DNA of 36,797 nt from Desulfovibrio sp. (GCA_017415765.1 JAFQED010000057.1:1-36797); one strand, 5' to 3'. Positions 7,631 through 16,170 are shown, counted from the first letter of the stretch. Notes: a model not told the origin generated them from the sequence alone. Numbers and translations are program-made.

Positions 7631-9892
7631 CTACATGCCCTTGAACGGGTTGGGGCCCATGGCCGTGATGCGGGCCACGAAACCGTCAATAAGGTCGGGC
7701 ACCTTGTCATATTCGTCGATGGCCACTTCCATCTGCTCCACGCGTTCGGGCTGTACGCCAAGGCGGTTCAGCGTCTCGGCAATGTTTTCCTTGCGGCGGT
7801 TGCAGATTTCGGAACCCTTCACAAAGTGGCACTGGTAGTCATCGCCGTATTTGCAGCCCAGCAGCATGACGCCGTCAAAGCCCTTGCTCATGGCATCGGA
7901 CACCCAGATAGCGTTGACCGAACCAAGGCAGCGCACCGGGATGACACGGCAATAGGGGCTCCAGGACTTGCCACGCGCACCGGCCATGTCCAGTGCGGGA
8001 TAGGCGTCGTTTTCGCAGGCCAGGATCAGGATGCGCGGGCCTTCCTTCTTGAAGTCCTTGGGCACCTGCACTTCGCGGATCATGGAACCGATCTGGTCGA
8101 TATTGTAGTTGGCAAAGGAGATAACGCGCTCAGGGCAGGCACCAAAGCAGGTACCGCAGCGGCGGCAACGTGCCGGATTGGGCTTGGGTGTGCCTTTTTC
8201 GTCATCGTCCAGTGCGCCGAAGGGACATTCCTCGGTGCAGCGTTTGCACTGGGTGCAGCGCACAAAGTTGAACACCGGGTAGGACGTGTCACCCGAACGC
8301 GGATGCACGGCCACGCCATGTCCTGCCGCTTCGATGCACTGCACAGCCTTGAGCACGGCACCACGAGCATCTTCCTCACAGGCATCCATGGTCTGGGGCT
8401 GGCGTACGCAACCGGCGGCATACACGCCGGTACGCCGGGTTTCGTACGGGAAGCAGATGTAGTTGGAGTCGGCAAAACCGTCAAACAGTTCCAGATCCGG
8501 GAAGTCCGGCCCCTGACGGTAGTCAAAACCAACGGTCACTTCCTTGGCCGTGGTGGGTACCAGGCCCGTGGGCAGTACCACCATGTCCACATCCAGATCA
8601 AAATCCATACCCAGCAGGGTATTTTTGCAGGCCACCACCATGTGGCTGCCAGCGTCCCGGATCTCGGTCACATCGGCCTTGGTCATCATCAGGCCCAGCC
8701 GATCCTGCATCTGCTTGTAGAAGCGTTCAAGGATGCCGGGAACCGTCATGTCCTTGTAGAGGATGAAGGTCTGGGTGGCATCATTGGTCTTTTCGCAAAT
8801 GGTATTGGCAAGGCGCAGCATACCAACGCTGTTGACCGCATTGGAATAGCGCAGGTGCTTGATGCTTTCCAGGTCGGACTTGACAAAGCCCTTGTCTTCG
8901 CCTTCCGCAGGAGCAGCAGCTTCGCCGTCAGCGGCTTCGGTGGCTTCGGCTTCTGCAGCAGCCTTGCTGATGGCTTCTTCGGCAATGGTGGTGTCCAGCA
9001 CAAAGGCAATACGGCGGGCCGTCACCTGACCGGTCAGCAGCAGCTTGCCGAATTCGGCAGCGTGAACCACCTTGGGGTTCTGGCCAAGGCCCATGCTTTC
9101 AAGATACTTGCTTTCCAGCGGCTTCCAGCCGGTGGCAAGCACCACGGCACCCACCTGAACCGTTACCGGGCCGCCTTCACCTGCGATAACGGCCGTAAAT
9201 TCGCCGGGCTGGCCTTCCAGCTTTTGCATGACGGCATTGCAGTACACCGTGATACGGGCATCGGCGGTGACGGCCTTGATCTTGTCGCCCACATTGGTGG
9301 GCTGCTTGTCCGTCCACGGCGAAGCAAGGGGAGACCCCACAGGTATATTGTTGGCTGCGCCACCAAGCTGGGCTGCCTTTTCTACCAGCACCACCTCATA
9401 GCCGGTGGCAGCGGCTTCCATGGCTGCGGTAAGGCCAGTCCAGCCACCGCCTATCACCAGGATACGCGGCACACTGGTAATGGCAGCAGAATCCGGCACT
9501 TCACTCTTTTGCAGCTTGACCACGCCCATGTTCACATAGTCACGGGCCATGATGGTCAGCAGTTCGGGAGCCTCCGTACCCACGGGGCTGTTGTCGGGAT
9601 TCTTGTAGGCCTGCACGCACTGTTCACGCAGGTTGACGTGTTCCACCTGCACGGGGAAGCGGTACAGATCACCATCCACACGCGGCGATGCGCCGCACAG
9701 CAGAACGCCGTCCAGCCCTTCGGATTCGATGTCAGCGGCAATGCTCTCCACCGCCTTGGCCAGCAGCGGCACGACCCTGACCACCGGGGTCAGATCGCCC
9801 CACTTGTCACGGGTCTGCGCGGCAAGGGCTTCTACATCAAGGCCACCGCCGATATTTTCCAGGTCAAAATAGACGCCAATTTTACCGGCCAT
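7631..9892 (-). CDS. qmoB: Quinone-interacting membrane-bound oxidoreductase subunit B
   Basis: QmoB is an HdrA-like flavoprotein fused to a hydrogenase delta (MvhD-like) domain. In the 753-aa product, an FAD-binding Rossmann motif lies near 144-172 (VIGGGWTGLTAA). Two ferredoxin clusters follow later (CTQCKRCTEECP and CRRCGTCFGACP). A C-terminal MvhD-like part has conserved cysteines (RILILACEND, VRCLGSVN, LLGCKYGDDYQCHF). A low-complexity Ala/Glu stretch (AAAEAEATEAADGEAAAPAE) lies in the middle of the flavin domain. The start at 9892 is 6 nt after a GGAGGTA-like site. The longer frame would re-read the end of qmoA. The gap to qmoA is 5 nt. Confidence 0.95.
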   Translation of the reverse strand: MAGKIGVYFDLENIGGGLDVEALAAQTRDKWGDLTPVVRVVPLLAKAVESIAADIESEGLDGVLLCGASPRVDGDLYRFPVQVEHVNLREQCVQAYKNPDNSPVGTEAPELLTIMARDYVNMGVVKLQKSEVPDSAAITSVPRILVIGGGWTGLTAAMEAAATGYEVVLVEKAAQLGGAANNIPVGSPLASPWTDKQPTNVGDKIKAVTADARITVYCNAVMQKLEGQPGEFTAVIAGEGGPVTVQVGAVVLATGWKPLESKYLESMGLGQNPKVVHAAEFGKLLLTGQVTARRIAFVLDTTIAEEAISKAAAEAEATEAADGEAAAPAEGEDKGFVKSDLESIKHLRYSNAVNSVGMLRLANTICEKTNDATQTFILYKDMTVPGILERFYKQMQDRLGLMMTKADVTEIRDAGSHMVVACKNTLLGMDFDLDVDMVVLPTGLVPTTAKEVTVGFDYRQGPDFPDLELFDGFADSNYICFPYETRRTGVYAAGCVRQPQTMDACEEDARGAVLKAVQCIEAAGHGVAVHPRSGDTSYPVFNFVRCTQCKRCTEECPFGALDDDEKGTPKPNPARCRRCGTCFGACPERVISFANYNIDQIGSMIREVQVPKDFKKEGPRILILACENDAYPALDMAGARGKSWSPYCRVIPVRCLGSVNAIWVSDAMSKGFDGVMLLGCKYGDDYQCHFVKGSEICNRRKENIAETLNRLGVQPERVEQMEVAIDEYDKVPDLIDGFVARITAMGPNPFKGM

Positions 9893-9897
9893 GCCGC

Positions 9898-11133
9898 CTA
9901 CCTCCCTTTCACCGTTTGCACCGCCTTCAGGGCGGCGGCTGTGCCGGACTGCGCCGTGCGCGTCACATCCAGGGGCATGTAGGCGCAACCAGCTGCAAAG
10001 ATACCGGCTTCCTCGCCACCGGCGATAAAGCCTTCTTCGTCCAGCGGCAGGGGCAGCGGCAACTTGTCAGTGGCCAGAGAGGGCTGCATACCCGTGGCCA
10101 GCACAACGAGATCATAATCCAGAGTGAGCTTTTCACCACGCACGGCGTCTTCCACTGTCAGGCGCACACGGTCGCCCTCGGCCTGACAGGCATCGGCCAC
10201 CTTGCCCTTGACCAACTGGACATTGGGCATGGCCTTGACCTTGTCGAGAACATTGACGTAACGCCCAGGGGCGCGCAGGTCGATGTAGTAGATGGTGACG
10301 CGAGTGTTGGGATATTGCTCAGCAATATACAGGCTCTGCTTGAGCGAGGCCATACAGCATATGTAGGAGCAGTAGTTGAGATGGTTCTGGTCGCGCGAAC
10401 CAGCGCACTGCACAAAAGCCACCTCTTGCGGGGCACGCCCGTCAGTCGGACGCACGATACGCCCGGCCGTGGGGCCAAAGGGCGAGGCCAACCGTTCCAG
10501 CTGCATGTTGGAAACGCAGTTCTTGACATTGCCCGCACCCAGATTTTCCAGACGGGTCACGTCATACGGCTTCCAGCCGGTGGCCACAACAATGGCCCCG
10601 ACCTTCAGCTCGATGTCACGCGCTTCGGCATTAAATTCCAGAAACTTGTTGCCGCCGATGCGGGCAGCATCAGCCTTGGAAAGGGCCGACTTGTCCAGCA
10701 CATAGCGGGCGGGGTAGGCAAAGGGCATATCCTTGTAGAGGGCCTTGCGCCCTGCCAGGCCCAGTTCAAACTCGCTGGGGACCTGCCCTTCAAGGGAGGA
10801 GGCCAGCAGACTGAAATCCACATTGTGCGGAGCTGTACCACGCGGGGCCAGCCGCACCGTAACGGTGTAATCACCCTTGCACCCAGCCAGGCCGGTCACT
10901 TCGGCCAGGGTCAGGCACTTGATGCGGGGGTTCTTCCTGATGCGCTGGAACTGGATTTCCAAGCCGCAGGAGGGGGGACAAAGTTTGGGGAAATACTTGT
11001 TGAGCTGGGCTACACGACCGCCGAGCCACGGCGTTTTTTCGACGATATAGACGTCATGGCCCAGTTCCGCCGCTTCAATGGCGGCTGTAAGGCCTGCAAA
11101 GCCGCCGCCCACGACGAGAATGGCATTGGACAT
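9898..11133 (-). CDS. qmoA: Quinone-interacting membrane-bound oxidoreductase subunit A
   Basis: QmoA is the HdrA-like flavoprotein of the Qmo complex, thought to contact AprBA. The 411-aa product starts with an FAD Rossmann fold (ILVVGGGFAGLTAA, residues 5-18, followed by VEKTPWLGGR). It has the CPPSCGLE and CAGSRD...YCSYICCM segments of the HdrA core but no ferredoxin-type Cx2Cx2Cx3C cluster motif, as known for this subunit. A second dinucleotide-binding stretch (ATGMQP) and a typical GCAYMPLDVTRTAQSG C-terminal segment follow. The ATG lies 9 nt after AGGAGG. Repeat copy C ends directly before this ribosome binding site, and aprA lies upstream beyond a terminator. Confidence 0.95.
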   Translation of the reverse strand: MSNAILVVGGGFAGLTAAIEAAELGHDVYIVEKTPWLGGRVAQLNKYFPKLCPPSCGLEIQFQRIRKNPRIKCLTLAEVTGLAGCKGDYTVTVRLAPRGTAPHNVDFSLLASSLEGQVPSEFELGLAGRKALYKDMPFAYPARYVLDKSALSKADAARIGGNKFLEFNAEARDIELKVGAIVVATGWKPYDVTRLENLGAGNVKNCVSNMQLERLASPFGPTAGRIVRPTDGRAPQEVAFVQCAGSRDQNHLNYCSYICCMASLKQSLYIAEQYPNTRVTIYYIDLRAPGRYVNVLDKVKAMPNVQLVKGKVADACQAEGDRVRLTVEDAVRGEKLTLDYDLVVLATGMQPSLATDKLPLPLPLDEEGFIAGGEEAGIFAAGCAYMPLDVTRTAQSGTAAALKAVQTVKGR

Positions 11134-11158
11134 CCTTGATATCCTCCTGCATTAGAGC

Positions 11159-11260
11159 TTTTTTTGATCGAAACACGCTGTGTTCCAATCCATACGCTGC
11201 CTGGGCTTCCCAGAAGCGGCAGCCATCGCCCAAAGGGCTTACGGATGGCCTCAGCCATCC
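11159..11260 (-). repeat. Dispersed hairpin repeat, copy C (diverged, qmoA leader)
   Basis: Read on the minus strand, the segment AGGCAGCGTATGGATTGGAACACAGC continuing to GATCAAAAAA matches the conserved tail of copies A, B and D, with two mismatches in the terminal stem. The upstream part differs in sequence but keeps the same design of small hairpins: GGATGGC-CTCA-GCCATCC (11243-11260), GCCC-AAA-GGGC (about 11228-11238) and CTGGG-CTT-CCCAG (11201-11213). The A-run end lies about 25 nt before the qmoA start codon. Confidence 0.65.
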
Positions 11261-11290
11261 CATTGACTGGCTGGTACATCAGGCCAGTAT

Positions 11291-11461
11291 GTCGTTGGCG
11301 GAGCTTTCTGTAGTACAACTGCCAACGCAAAACGCAGTTCTTCCATCTTCCGATGCTGCTGCCGTCTGCCGTAGCCTTTTGCGTTGCAGCAACGTGCCGC
11401 TACGGCCTTGGTACACGTTTTCGCAGTCGCCAGGGCGGATCCCGTTGTAGCGGTGATCCGC
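11291..11461 (-). other. Structured leader upstream of qmoA with competing stems
   Basis: Several inverted repeats fill this non-coding stretch: GCGGATC/GATCCGC (11435-11441 with 11455-11461), GCCGTAGC/GCTACGGC (11368-11375 with 11399-11406) enclosing GCGTTGC/GCAACG (11381-11394), and GTTGGC/GCCAAC (11294-11299 with 11321-11326). CAACGCAAAA (11323-11332) is also a perfect 10-bp complement of TTTTGCGTTG (11377-11386), and this pairing would break the local hairpins. If transcribed as the qmo leader it could switch between folds. No known riboswitch class is recognised. Confidence 0.5.
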
Positions 11462-11490
11462 GCCAGCATAACGGCTGGACTACCCCACCG

Positions 11491-11523
11491 TAAGAAAAAA
11501 GAGGGCGGAACAAGCCCCGCCCT
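11491..11523 (-). terminator. Terminator of the aprBA operon
   Basis: On the minus strand AGGGCGG pairs with CCGCCCT across an 8-nt loop and is followed by CTTTTTTCTTA, a classical intrinsic terminator. It separates aprBA from qmoABCD, so the two operons probably have their own promoters or share limited read-through. Confidence 0.85.
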
Positions 11524-11572
11524 GAACTGCGATCGACCGGCGCAGGGCATATACCCCGCAGGGCCATCGAAT

Positions 11573-11596
11573 GGGGGCGGCCCGAGGGCCGCCCCC
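11573..11596 (-). other. GC-rich hairpin just after aprA
   Basis: GGGGGCGGCC and GGCCGCCCCC form a very stable hairpin with a 4-nt loop, 20 nt after the aprA stop. It has no T-run and lies before the true terminator. It may protect the 3' end of the abundant aprBA message. Confidence 0.6.
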
Positions 11597-11615
11597 TGAT
11601 TGTCGATTCCGCCGA

Positions 11616-13604
11616 TTAGTCGGGGATGATCTGGTAGTAGGGCTTCTTGAAGATCTTGGTCTCGCCGGTGGCGGGATCATACTTGGAGTTCACGAAGCAC
11701 TTCCACTTGCTGTCATCCAGACCCATGAAGTCGGCGCGATAGTAGAAGCCGGGGTAACGGGATTCTTCGCGGAAGGCGATGTGCTGCATGTGCAGACGCA
11801 CCGTCCAGAGGCGATGGTAGTTTTCCCAGCAGCGCAGCAGTTCGTGCAGGTCACGGGCAGCCAGCTTCAGGGAGTCTTCTTCCATCATGCCAAGCAGGTC
11901 GAAGCCGGTATCCAGCAGGGCCTGCGAGGTGGTGTAGTAGGTGCCCACGCCACCGCCGTATTCGTCGGTGCACTTCACGAGACGCATCATGAAGTTCTTG
12001 GGCGTGATGTAGTTGGGGTTCACCACGGGGTCGGTGGAGGCATCCTTGCCGGCCAGGTAGTTGTAGTAAGGACGGTAGATGAGCTGCTTCAGTTCATCGG
12101 CCGTTTCCTTGAATTCAGGGGCGAAGTCCTTGTGGTCAACGCACCAGCGCACCATCTGCTTGCCAGCGATACGGCCTTCGGCGTGCGAACCGGAGGAGAA
12201 CTTGTGGCCGGAAGCACCAACGCCGTCAGCGCAGGTGAAGAGGCCTTCAACGGTAGTCATGCGGTTGTAGACCTTACCGTTGCTGGCGCGCACCTTGTAG
12301 TCTTCAGGCACCCAGGCTTCGTCGGGCCCGGAAACCCAGATACCGCAGCAGCCGGAGTGCGAACCGAGCAGGTAAGGCTCGGTGGGCATGATTTCGGAAC
12401 CGCGTTCTTCGGGAGCGGTGTTGGTGGCGGCCCACAGGTTGGCCTGACCAACGCACATGTCGAGGAAGTCTTCCCAGGCTTCGGATTCAAGATCCTTCTG
12501 CTGTTCTTCGGTCAGGGTGGCGAAGGTGGTCAGCAGGGCGGTCTTGGTGTCCATGTAGATGGGGCCGCGGCCTTCGCGCATTTCGCGAAGCATCATGTGG
12601 TTACGCAGACAGGTGGGGATAACGTGACCCTTGGCGTAGCCGCGATCTTCGTAGGGCTTGAGCATGGCCTTGTTGGTGGCGCAGTAGTCTTCGCCCTTGG
12701 AGTTGGTGGCCTTGGCCTTGAAGAGCAGGAACCAGGCACCCACCGGGCCGTAACCGTCCTTGAAGCGGGCGGGCACGAAACGGTTTTCCATCATGGTCAT
12801 TTCGGCACCGACCTGGGCACACATGGTGTAGGTAGAACCGGCGTTCCACACGGGATACCAGGCGCGGCCCATGCCTTCACCGGTGGAGCGGGGACGGTAC
12901 ACGTTCACTGCGCCGCCAGCGGCCACCATAACGGTGTTGGCTTTGAAGATGTGCACTTCGTTGGCACGCAGGTTGAAGCCCACGGCACCAGCGATGCGGT
13001 TGGGGGTGTTCTTGTCAAGGAGCAGCTTCACGATGAAGATGCGTTCCATGATGCGGTCTTCACCCAGGGCATTCTTGGCAGCTTCGGCCACGATGCACTT
13101 GTAGGATTCACCGTTGATCATGATCTGCCAGCGGCCGGAACGCACGGGCTTGTCACCCTTGCGGAGGCTCTTGCCAGCGGCCTTGGCATCGGCACCGTTC
13201 ATGTTGTGGCCATCGTCACCCTTGATCCAGCAGGGCAGACCCCAGTCTTCAAACAGGTGCACGCTGTCGTCAACGTGACGGCCCACGTCGAAGATAAGGT
13301 CTTCGCGCACGAGGCCCATCAGGTCGGTACGAACCATGCGGACATAGTCGTCAGCGTTGTTTTCACCCAGGTAGGTGTTGATGGCGGAAAGGCCCTGAGC
13401 CACGGCACCGGAGCGTTCGAGGGAGGCCTTGTCGCACAGCACCATCTTCAGACCATGCTTGTCGCCCCAGCGTGCGGCTTCATACGCCACGCCGCAGGCA
13501 CCCATGCCGCCGCCCACGATGAGCATATCAACGGCATGTTCTTTCACTTCGGGTTCGCTGATGGCTACGCCCTTGTTCACTTCCTTAACGGGAATCATCG
13601 GCAT
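11616..13604 (-). CDS. aprA: Adenylylsulfate (APS) reductase, alpha subunit
   Basis: AprA is the FAD subunit that reduces adenosine 5'-phosphosulfate to sulfite and AMP in dissimilatory sulfate reduction. The 662-aa product has normal length for the bacterial enzyme. It shows the FAD-binding fold (MLIVGGGMGACGVAYEA, 27-43), the ERSGAVAQGLSAINTY flavin loop (63-78), the IPTCLRNHMMLREMREGRGP segment that carries active-site Arg and His residues in this family, and the LLGSHSGCCGIWVSGP and SGSHAEGRIAGK motifs near the flavin. The start is ATG behind AAGGAG (8 nt). It is cotranscribed with aprB, 37 nt upstream, and ends before a stable hairpin and a terminator. Confidence 0.98.
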   Translation of the reverse strand: MPMIPVKEVNKGVAISEPEVKEHAVDMLIVGGGMGACGVAYEAARWGDKHGLKMVLCDKASLERSGAVAQGLSAINTYLGENNADDYVRMVRTDLMGLVREDLIFDVGRHVDDSVHLFEDWGLPCWIKGDDGHNMNGADAKAAGKSLRKGDKPVRSGRWQIMINGESYKCIVAEAAKNALGEDRIMERIFIVKLLLDKNTPNRIAGAVGFNLRANEVHIFKANTVMVAAGGAVNVYRPRSTGEGMGRAWYPVWNAGSTYTMCAQVGAEMTMMENRFVPARFKDGYGPVGAWFLLFKAKATNSKGEDYCATNKAMLKPYEDRGYAKGHVIPTCLRNHMMLREMREGRGPIYMDTKTALLTTFATLTEEQQKDLESEAWEDFLDMCVGQANLWAATNTAPEERGSEIMPTEPYLLGSHSGCCGIWVSGPDEAWVPEDYKVRASNGKVYNRMTTVEGLFTCADGVGASGHKFSSGSHAEGRIAGKQMVRWCVDHKDFAPEFKETADELKQLIYRPYYNYLAGKDASTDPVVNPNYITPKNFMMRLVKCTDEYGGGVGTYYTTSQALLDTGFDLLGMMEEDSLKLAARDLHELLRCWENYHRLWTVRLHMQHIAFREESRYPGFYYRADFMGLDDSKWKCFVNSKYDPATGETKIFKKPYYQIIPD

Positions 13605-13641
13605 AATGGTTTCTCCTTATCGCACTGACGGTTGTGGGGGC

Positions 13642-14130
13642 CTAGCGGCCGAGTTCCATGTAGCTGGCGACCTTGTCGGCCTCGGTCACATCGAACTTCT
13701 TGCCCAGAACTTCCTTGGGAGCGGCCAGGGCCTGTTCGGTGAAGAGCAGTTCGTCTTCCAGGTTGCCGCCTTCGGGATGCCCTTCATAAGGCTTGATGGA
13801 GCCTTCGGGCGTGGTGCGAATGGGGAACTTGAAACGCTTGACGTTGCCATTGCGGAACTTGACCGTCCACATGATGGAGTCGGCAGAGCGCATGGGGATA
13901 CAGGTGCCGCCCATGGGCGCGAAGTCCGCGTAGGGGCGGGCAGTGATGGCACCCTGCGGGCAGATTTTCACGCAGGAATAGCATTCCCAGCACGCATCGG
14001 GTTCCTGGTTGTAGGCCTTCATTTCCTCGGGGTCGAGGATCATGAGGTCGTTGGGGCAAATGTACATGCAGGCCGTCTTTTCGCCACCCTTGCAGCCGTC
14101 GCATTTGGACGGATCGACATACGTCGGCAT
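13642..14130 (-). CDS. aprB: Adenylylsulfate (APS) reductase, beta subunit
   Basis: AprB is the ferredoxin-like electron-transfer subunit of APS reductase. In the 162-aa product, two [4Fe-4S] sites are carried by Cys10/13/21/25 (with the long loop CDGCKGGEKTAC typical of AprB) and Cys47/50/53/57. The C-terminal tail wraps around AprA in known structures. The start at 14130 (MPTYVDPSKC) is 6 nt after GGAGG; the 22-codon upstream extension has no ribosome binding site of its own. It is the first gene of the apr operon, with about 300 bp of non-coding sequence to the next, divergent gene. Confidence 0.97.
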   Translation of the reverse strand: MPTYVDPSKCDGCKGGEKTACMYICPNDLMILDPEEMKAYNQEPDACWECYSCVKICPQGAITARPYADFAPMGGTCIPMRSADSIMWTVKFRNGNVKRFKFPIRTTPEGSIKPYEGHPEGGNLEDELLFTEQALAAPKEVLGKKFDVTEADKVASYMELGR

Positions 14131-14155
14131 ACGTATCCTCCAACTTAAAAGAGTT

Positions 14156-14339
14156 AAAATTTTGCAGCCCACCTGGTGGACGTGAAAACAGCACACAGGG
14201 GGTTCGCTTGTGTTTTTGGTAACAAGCTATGGGTATTTGCGTCAAGCCCTGTTCAGAAAAAATCTCGGCAGAGCTGCGTTGTTTATCTATTTTTGTTAAT
14301 AAAATCAGCTAATTATGTGGACAAAAATTTTGCAGCCCA
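14156..14339. repeat. 16-bp direct repeat flanking the apr promoter region
   Basis: AAAATTTTGCAGCCCA occurs at 14156-14171 and again, identical and in the same orientation, at 14324-14339. The two bracket the stretch that must hold the aprBA promoter. Each contains the palindrome AAAATTTT. They could be paired protein-binding sites or a chance or duplication remnant. Confidence 0.6.
14217..14245 (-). promoter_or_regulatory. Candidate aprBA promoter
   Basis: On the minus strand TTGACG (14240-14245) is followed after 17 bp by TTACCA (14217-14222). The -35 box is good and the -10 box is weak. Transcription would begin about 80 nt before the aprB start codon. The rest of the 300-bp aprB/14431 gap is AT-rich and holds the direct repeats. 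Confidence 0.35.
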
Positions 14340-14430
14340 TTTTACCTCCCCGGCCCCCCCAAGCTGTACGGCTTGCACCGGAGGGCGTTTCGGGCTATCA
14401 GCTTTGTCACGCTACTTTCAAGGGATAGAC

Positions 14431-16161
14431 ATGAGCGACTTCAAGCAAGAAACGCGTCCCCGCCGTCCGCTGCGCGAGGTGGTGGCCGATATTGACCGCG
14501 ATATTTTGCGGATGCTGCTGCGCCGCCACAACCTGTTGGACAAGATGCGCAACAGCAAGGGTTTTCTGGAACCGACAGAAGAAAAGCTCCTGCGCCAGTC
14601 GTGGGAGGCAGCAGCGGCACGCATCAGCCATGACCCGCGCCTGACGGTTCGCCTTTTTTCCCTGTTGCAGGAAGTGGAGTTCATTCCCCGGCCCGCCCGT
14701 GCCGAGGATGGGGACGAAGCTGCCCCCCCTGCGGAAACCCAGCGCACAGCCTTTAACCTGGCCCCGCCACTCAAGCCCGTGCGGCTGGAGCTGACCGCCC
14801 CGCAGGAACGCCGGGCCAGTCAGGCCATGCTCATGCTGGCGGCGGGTTCTGGTCAGGCCCTGCGGCTGGCCCCCTGTTTGCTTGACGACGCTACCGTGGA
14901 TCAGGTCAAGGCACTGGCCCAGATGGGGGCAGCCGTTACCCGTGAGGAAAATGGCGTTACGGTGCGGGCCTCACGCCCCCTGGAATGTCCCGACAAGGTG
15001 CTGCATGTGGGGAGCTGTGCGTGGAATTTCTTTCTCCTGCTGGCCTTCTACCTTGGGCGTCCTTCGCGGGCCAGGTTTTCTGGCGAGGCCGAGCTGAAGC
15101 TGGCCGACCTTTCGGCAGTGCGCCGCTTCCTGCCGCAGATGGGTGCGCGCCTGACGCATGTGGTGCCCAAAAGCGATGGTCTGCCCGTACGCATAGAATG
15201 TTCCGGCATTTTGCCCGATCACGTCACCTTTCCAGCCGAAGCCCCGGCCGAGCTTGCCGAAGCCATCCTGCTGGCAGCTCCTTTTTATGACAGGGCCATC
15301 AGCCTTGAGCTGGGTGGGCATCCCTGCCACGCAGGAATCTGCGCCCACATCCTGCCACTGTTGCAGCAAGTTGGTGCCGATGTCAGCCAAAACGGGACAT
15401 GCGTGCGTGTGGCCCCTGCCCCTCTCCTGCTGCAAGAGGAACCGGATCTCCCGATAGAGCCGGAGCTGGCTGCAACCTTGCTGGCCCTGCCCCTGGCCCT
15501 TGGCGGCAAGACCCGCCTTGGGGGGCACTGGCCTCAGGACAAGGCTGCAGCCCCTGCTCTTGCCATGCTGCGTGGCCTTGGCCTTGCGCTGGAAGAACGT
15601 GGCGGGCACATCACGGCCTCGGCCTCTGCCCCGCTGGGCAGCGTGAACTTTACCCCTCCGGCCGACTGTGGCCCGCACTGGCTGCCGCTGGCCTCTGCCC
15701 TGGCTGCTCTGGTGACCCTGCGCGGTGGCAAGGCCGGTCTGCCTGTCAGTGACGAAAGCAGGAATGACGAAACGGGACACCATCTGGACGGCTTTTTGCT
15801 GGCTTGCGGACTGGAGCGGCAGGAAGACGGCAGCCTGGCCAAAAAGGATCAGAATACGGCAGAGGGTGGCAACAGTGGGCCGGCCTCGATCGGCTGGAAT
15901 GCCCCCTCCCCGGCCTGGGCACTGGCCCTGGCACTGGCCGCCTGTGGGCGCGATGCCCGGCTGAACCCGGCCAAGTCCGGCTTCAAGCTGGGGAATCCCG
16001 GTATCATGATGCAGCTGTATCCGGCTTTCTGGGCCTTGTACAATGCCCTGCCTGAACCGGCAGAAAAGCGTCCCCGCACAGAAGATGCTCCTGCCCCTGC
16101 GCGACGGCGCATCCGTACCAGAGCGGTGGCTGTGCCGCCGGAATTACCGGAAGAGGTGTAG
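14431..16161 (+). CDS. Chorismate mutase-like/EPSP synthase-like fusion (possible pseudoenzyme half)
   Basis: This 576-aa fusion has an N-terminal AroQ-type chorismate mutase helix set. Arg15, Arg32, Lys43 and Arg55 have exactly the spacing of Arg11, Arg28, Lys39 and Arg51 in the E. coli enzyme; the Asp48 and Glu52 equivalents are Lys52 and Gln56. From about residue 115 the chain follows the EPSP synthase fold (ALRLAPCLLDDATVDQVKAL; LGGKTRLGGHWPQD). However, the GSKS and GNAGT motifs, the Ser-Ser-Gln triplet and the basic phosphate-binding residues are absent. The C-terminus is an Arg/Pro-rich tail. Start chosen: ATG at 14431, 4 nt after a weak AAGGGAT; frames further upstream lack a site. 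The gene is divergent from aprBA and ends in a terminator. The second half is probably not a working EPSP synthase. Confidence 0.75.
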   Translation: MSDFKQETRPRRPLREVVADIDRDILRMLLRRHNLLDKMRNSKGFLEPTEEKLLRQSWEAAAARISHDPRLTVRLFSLLQEVEFIPRPARAEDGDEAAPPAETQRTAFNLAPPLKPVRLELTAPQERRASQAMLMLAAGSGQALRLAPCLLDDATVDQVKALAQMGAAVTREENGVTVRASRPLECPDKVLHVGSCAWNFFLLLAFYLGRPSRARFSGEAELKLADLSAVRRFLPQMGARLTHVVPKSDGLPVRIECSGILPDHVTFPAEAPAELAEAILLAAPFYDRAISLELGGHPCHAGICAHILPLLQQVGADVSQNGTCVRVAPAPLLLQEEPDLPIEPELAATLLALPLALGGKTRLGGHWPQDKAAAPALAMLRGLGLALEERGGHITASASAPLGSVNFTPPADCGPHWLPLASALAALVTLRGGKAGLPVSDESRNDETGHHLDGFLLACGLERQEDGSLAKKDQNTAEGGNSGPASIGWNAPSPAWALALALAACGRDARLNPAKSGFKLGNPGIMMQLYPAFWALYNALPEPAEKRPRTEDAPAPARRRIRTRAVAVPPELPEEV

Positions 16162-16170
16162 CAGCTTGGG

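Noticed and set aside
7490-9982. Very long open frame (830 codons) antisense to qmoB, with similar long antisense frames over rpsA (3815-5497), aprA (11571-13628), pta (31363-33651) and por (33946-36102)
   Set aside because: They mirror the codons of recognisable genes in GC-rich DNA, show no known domains and lack fitting ribosome binding sites. They are shadows of the real genes.
11251-11550. Minus-strand frame of 99 codons in the aprA-qmoA gap, considered as a small gene or transposase remnant
   Set aside because: It overlaps the apr terminator and dense inverted repeats, resembles no protein I know, and has no ribosome binding site at its start.
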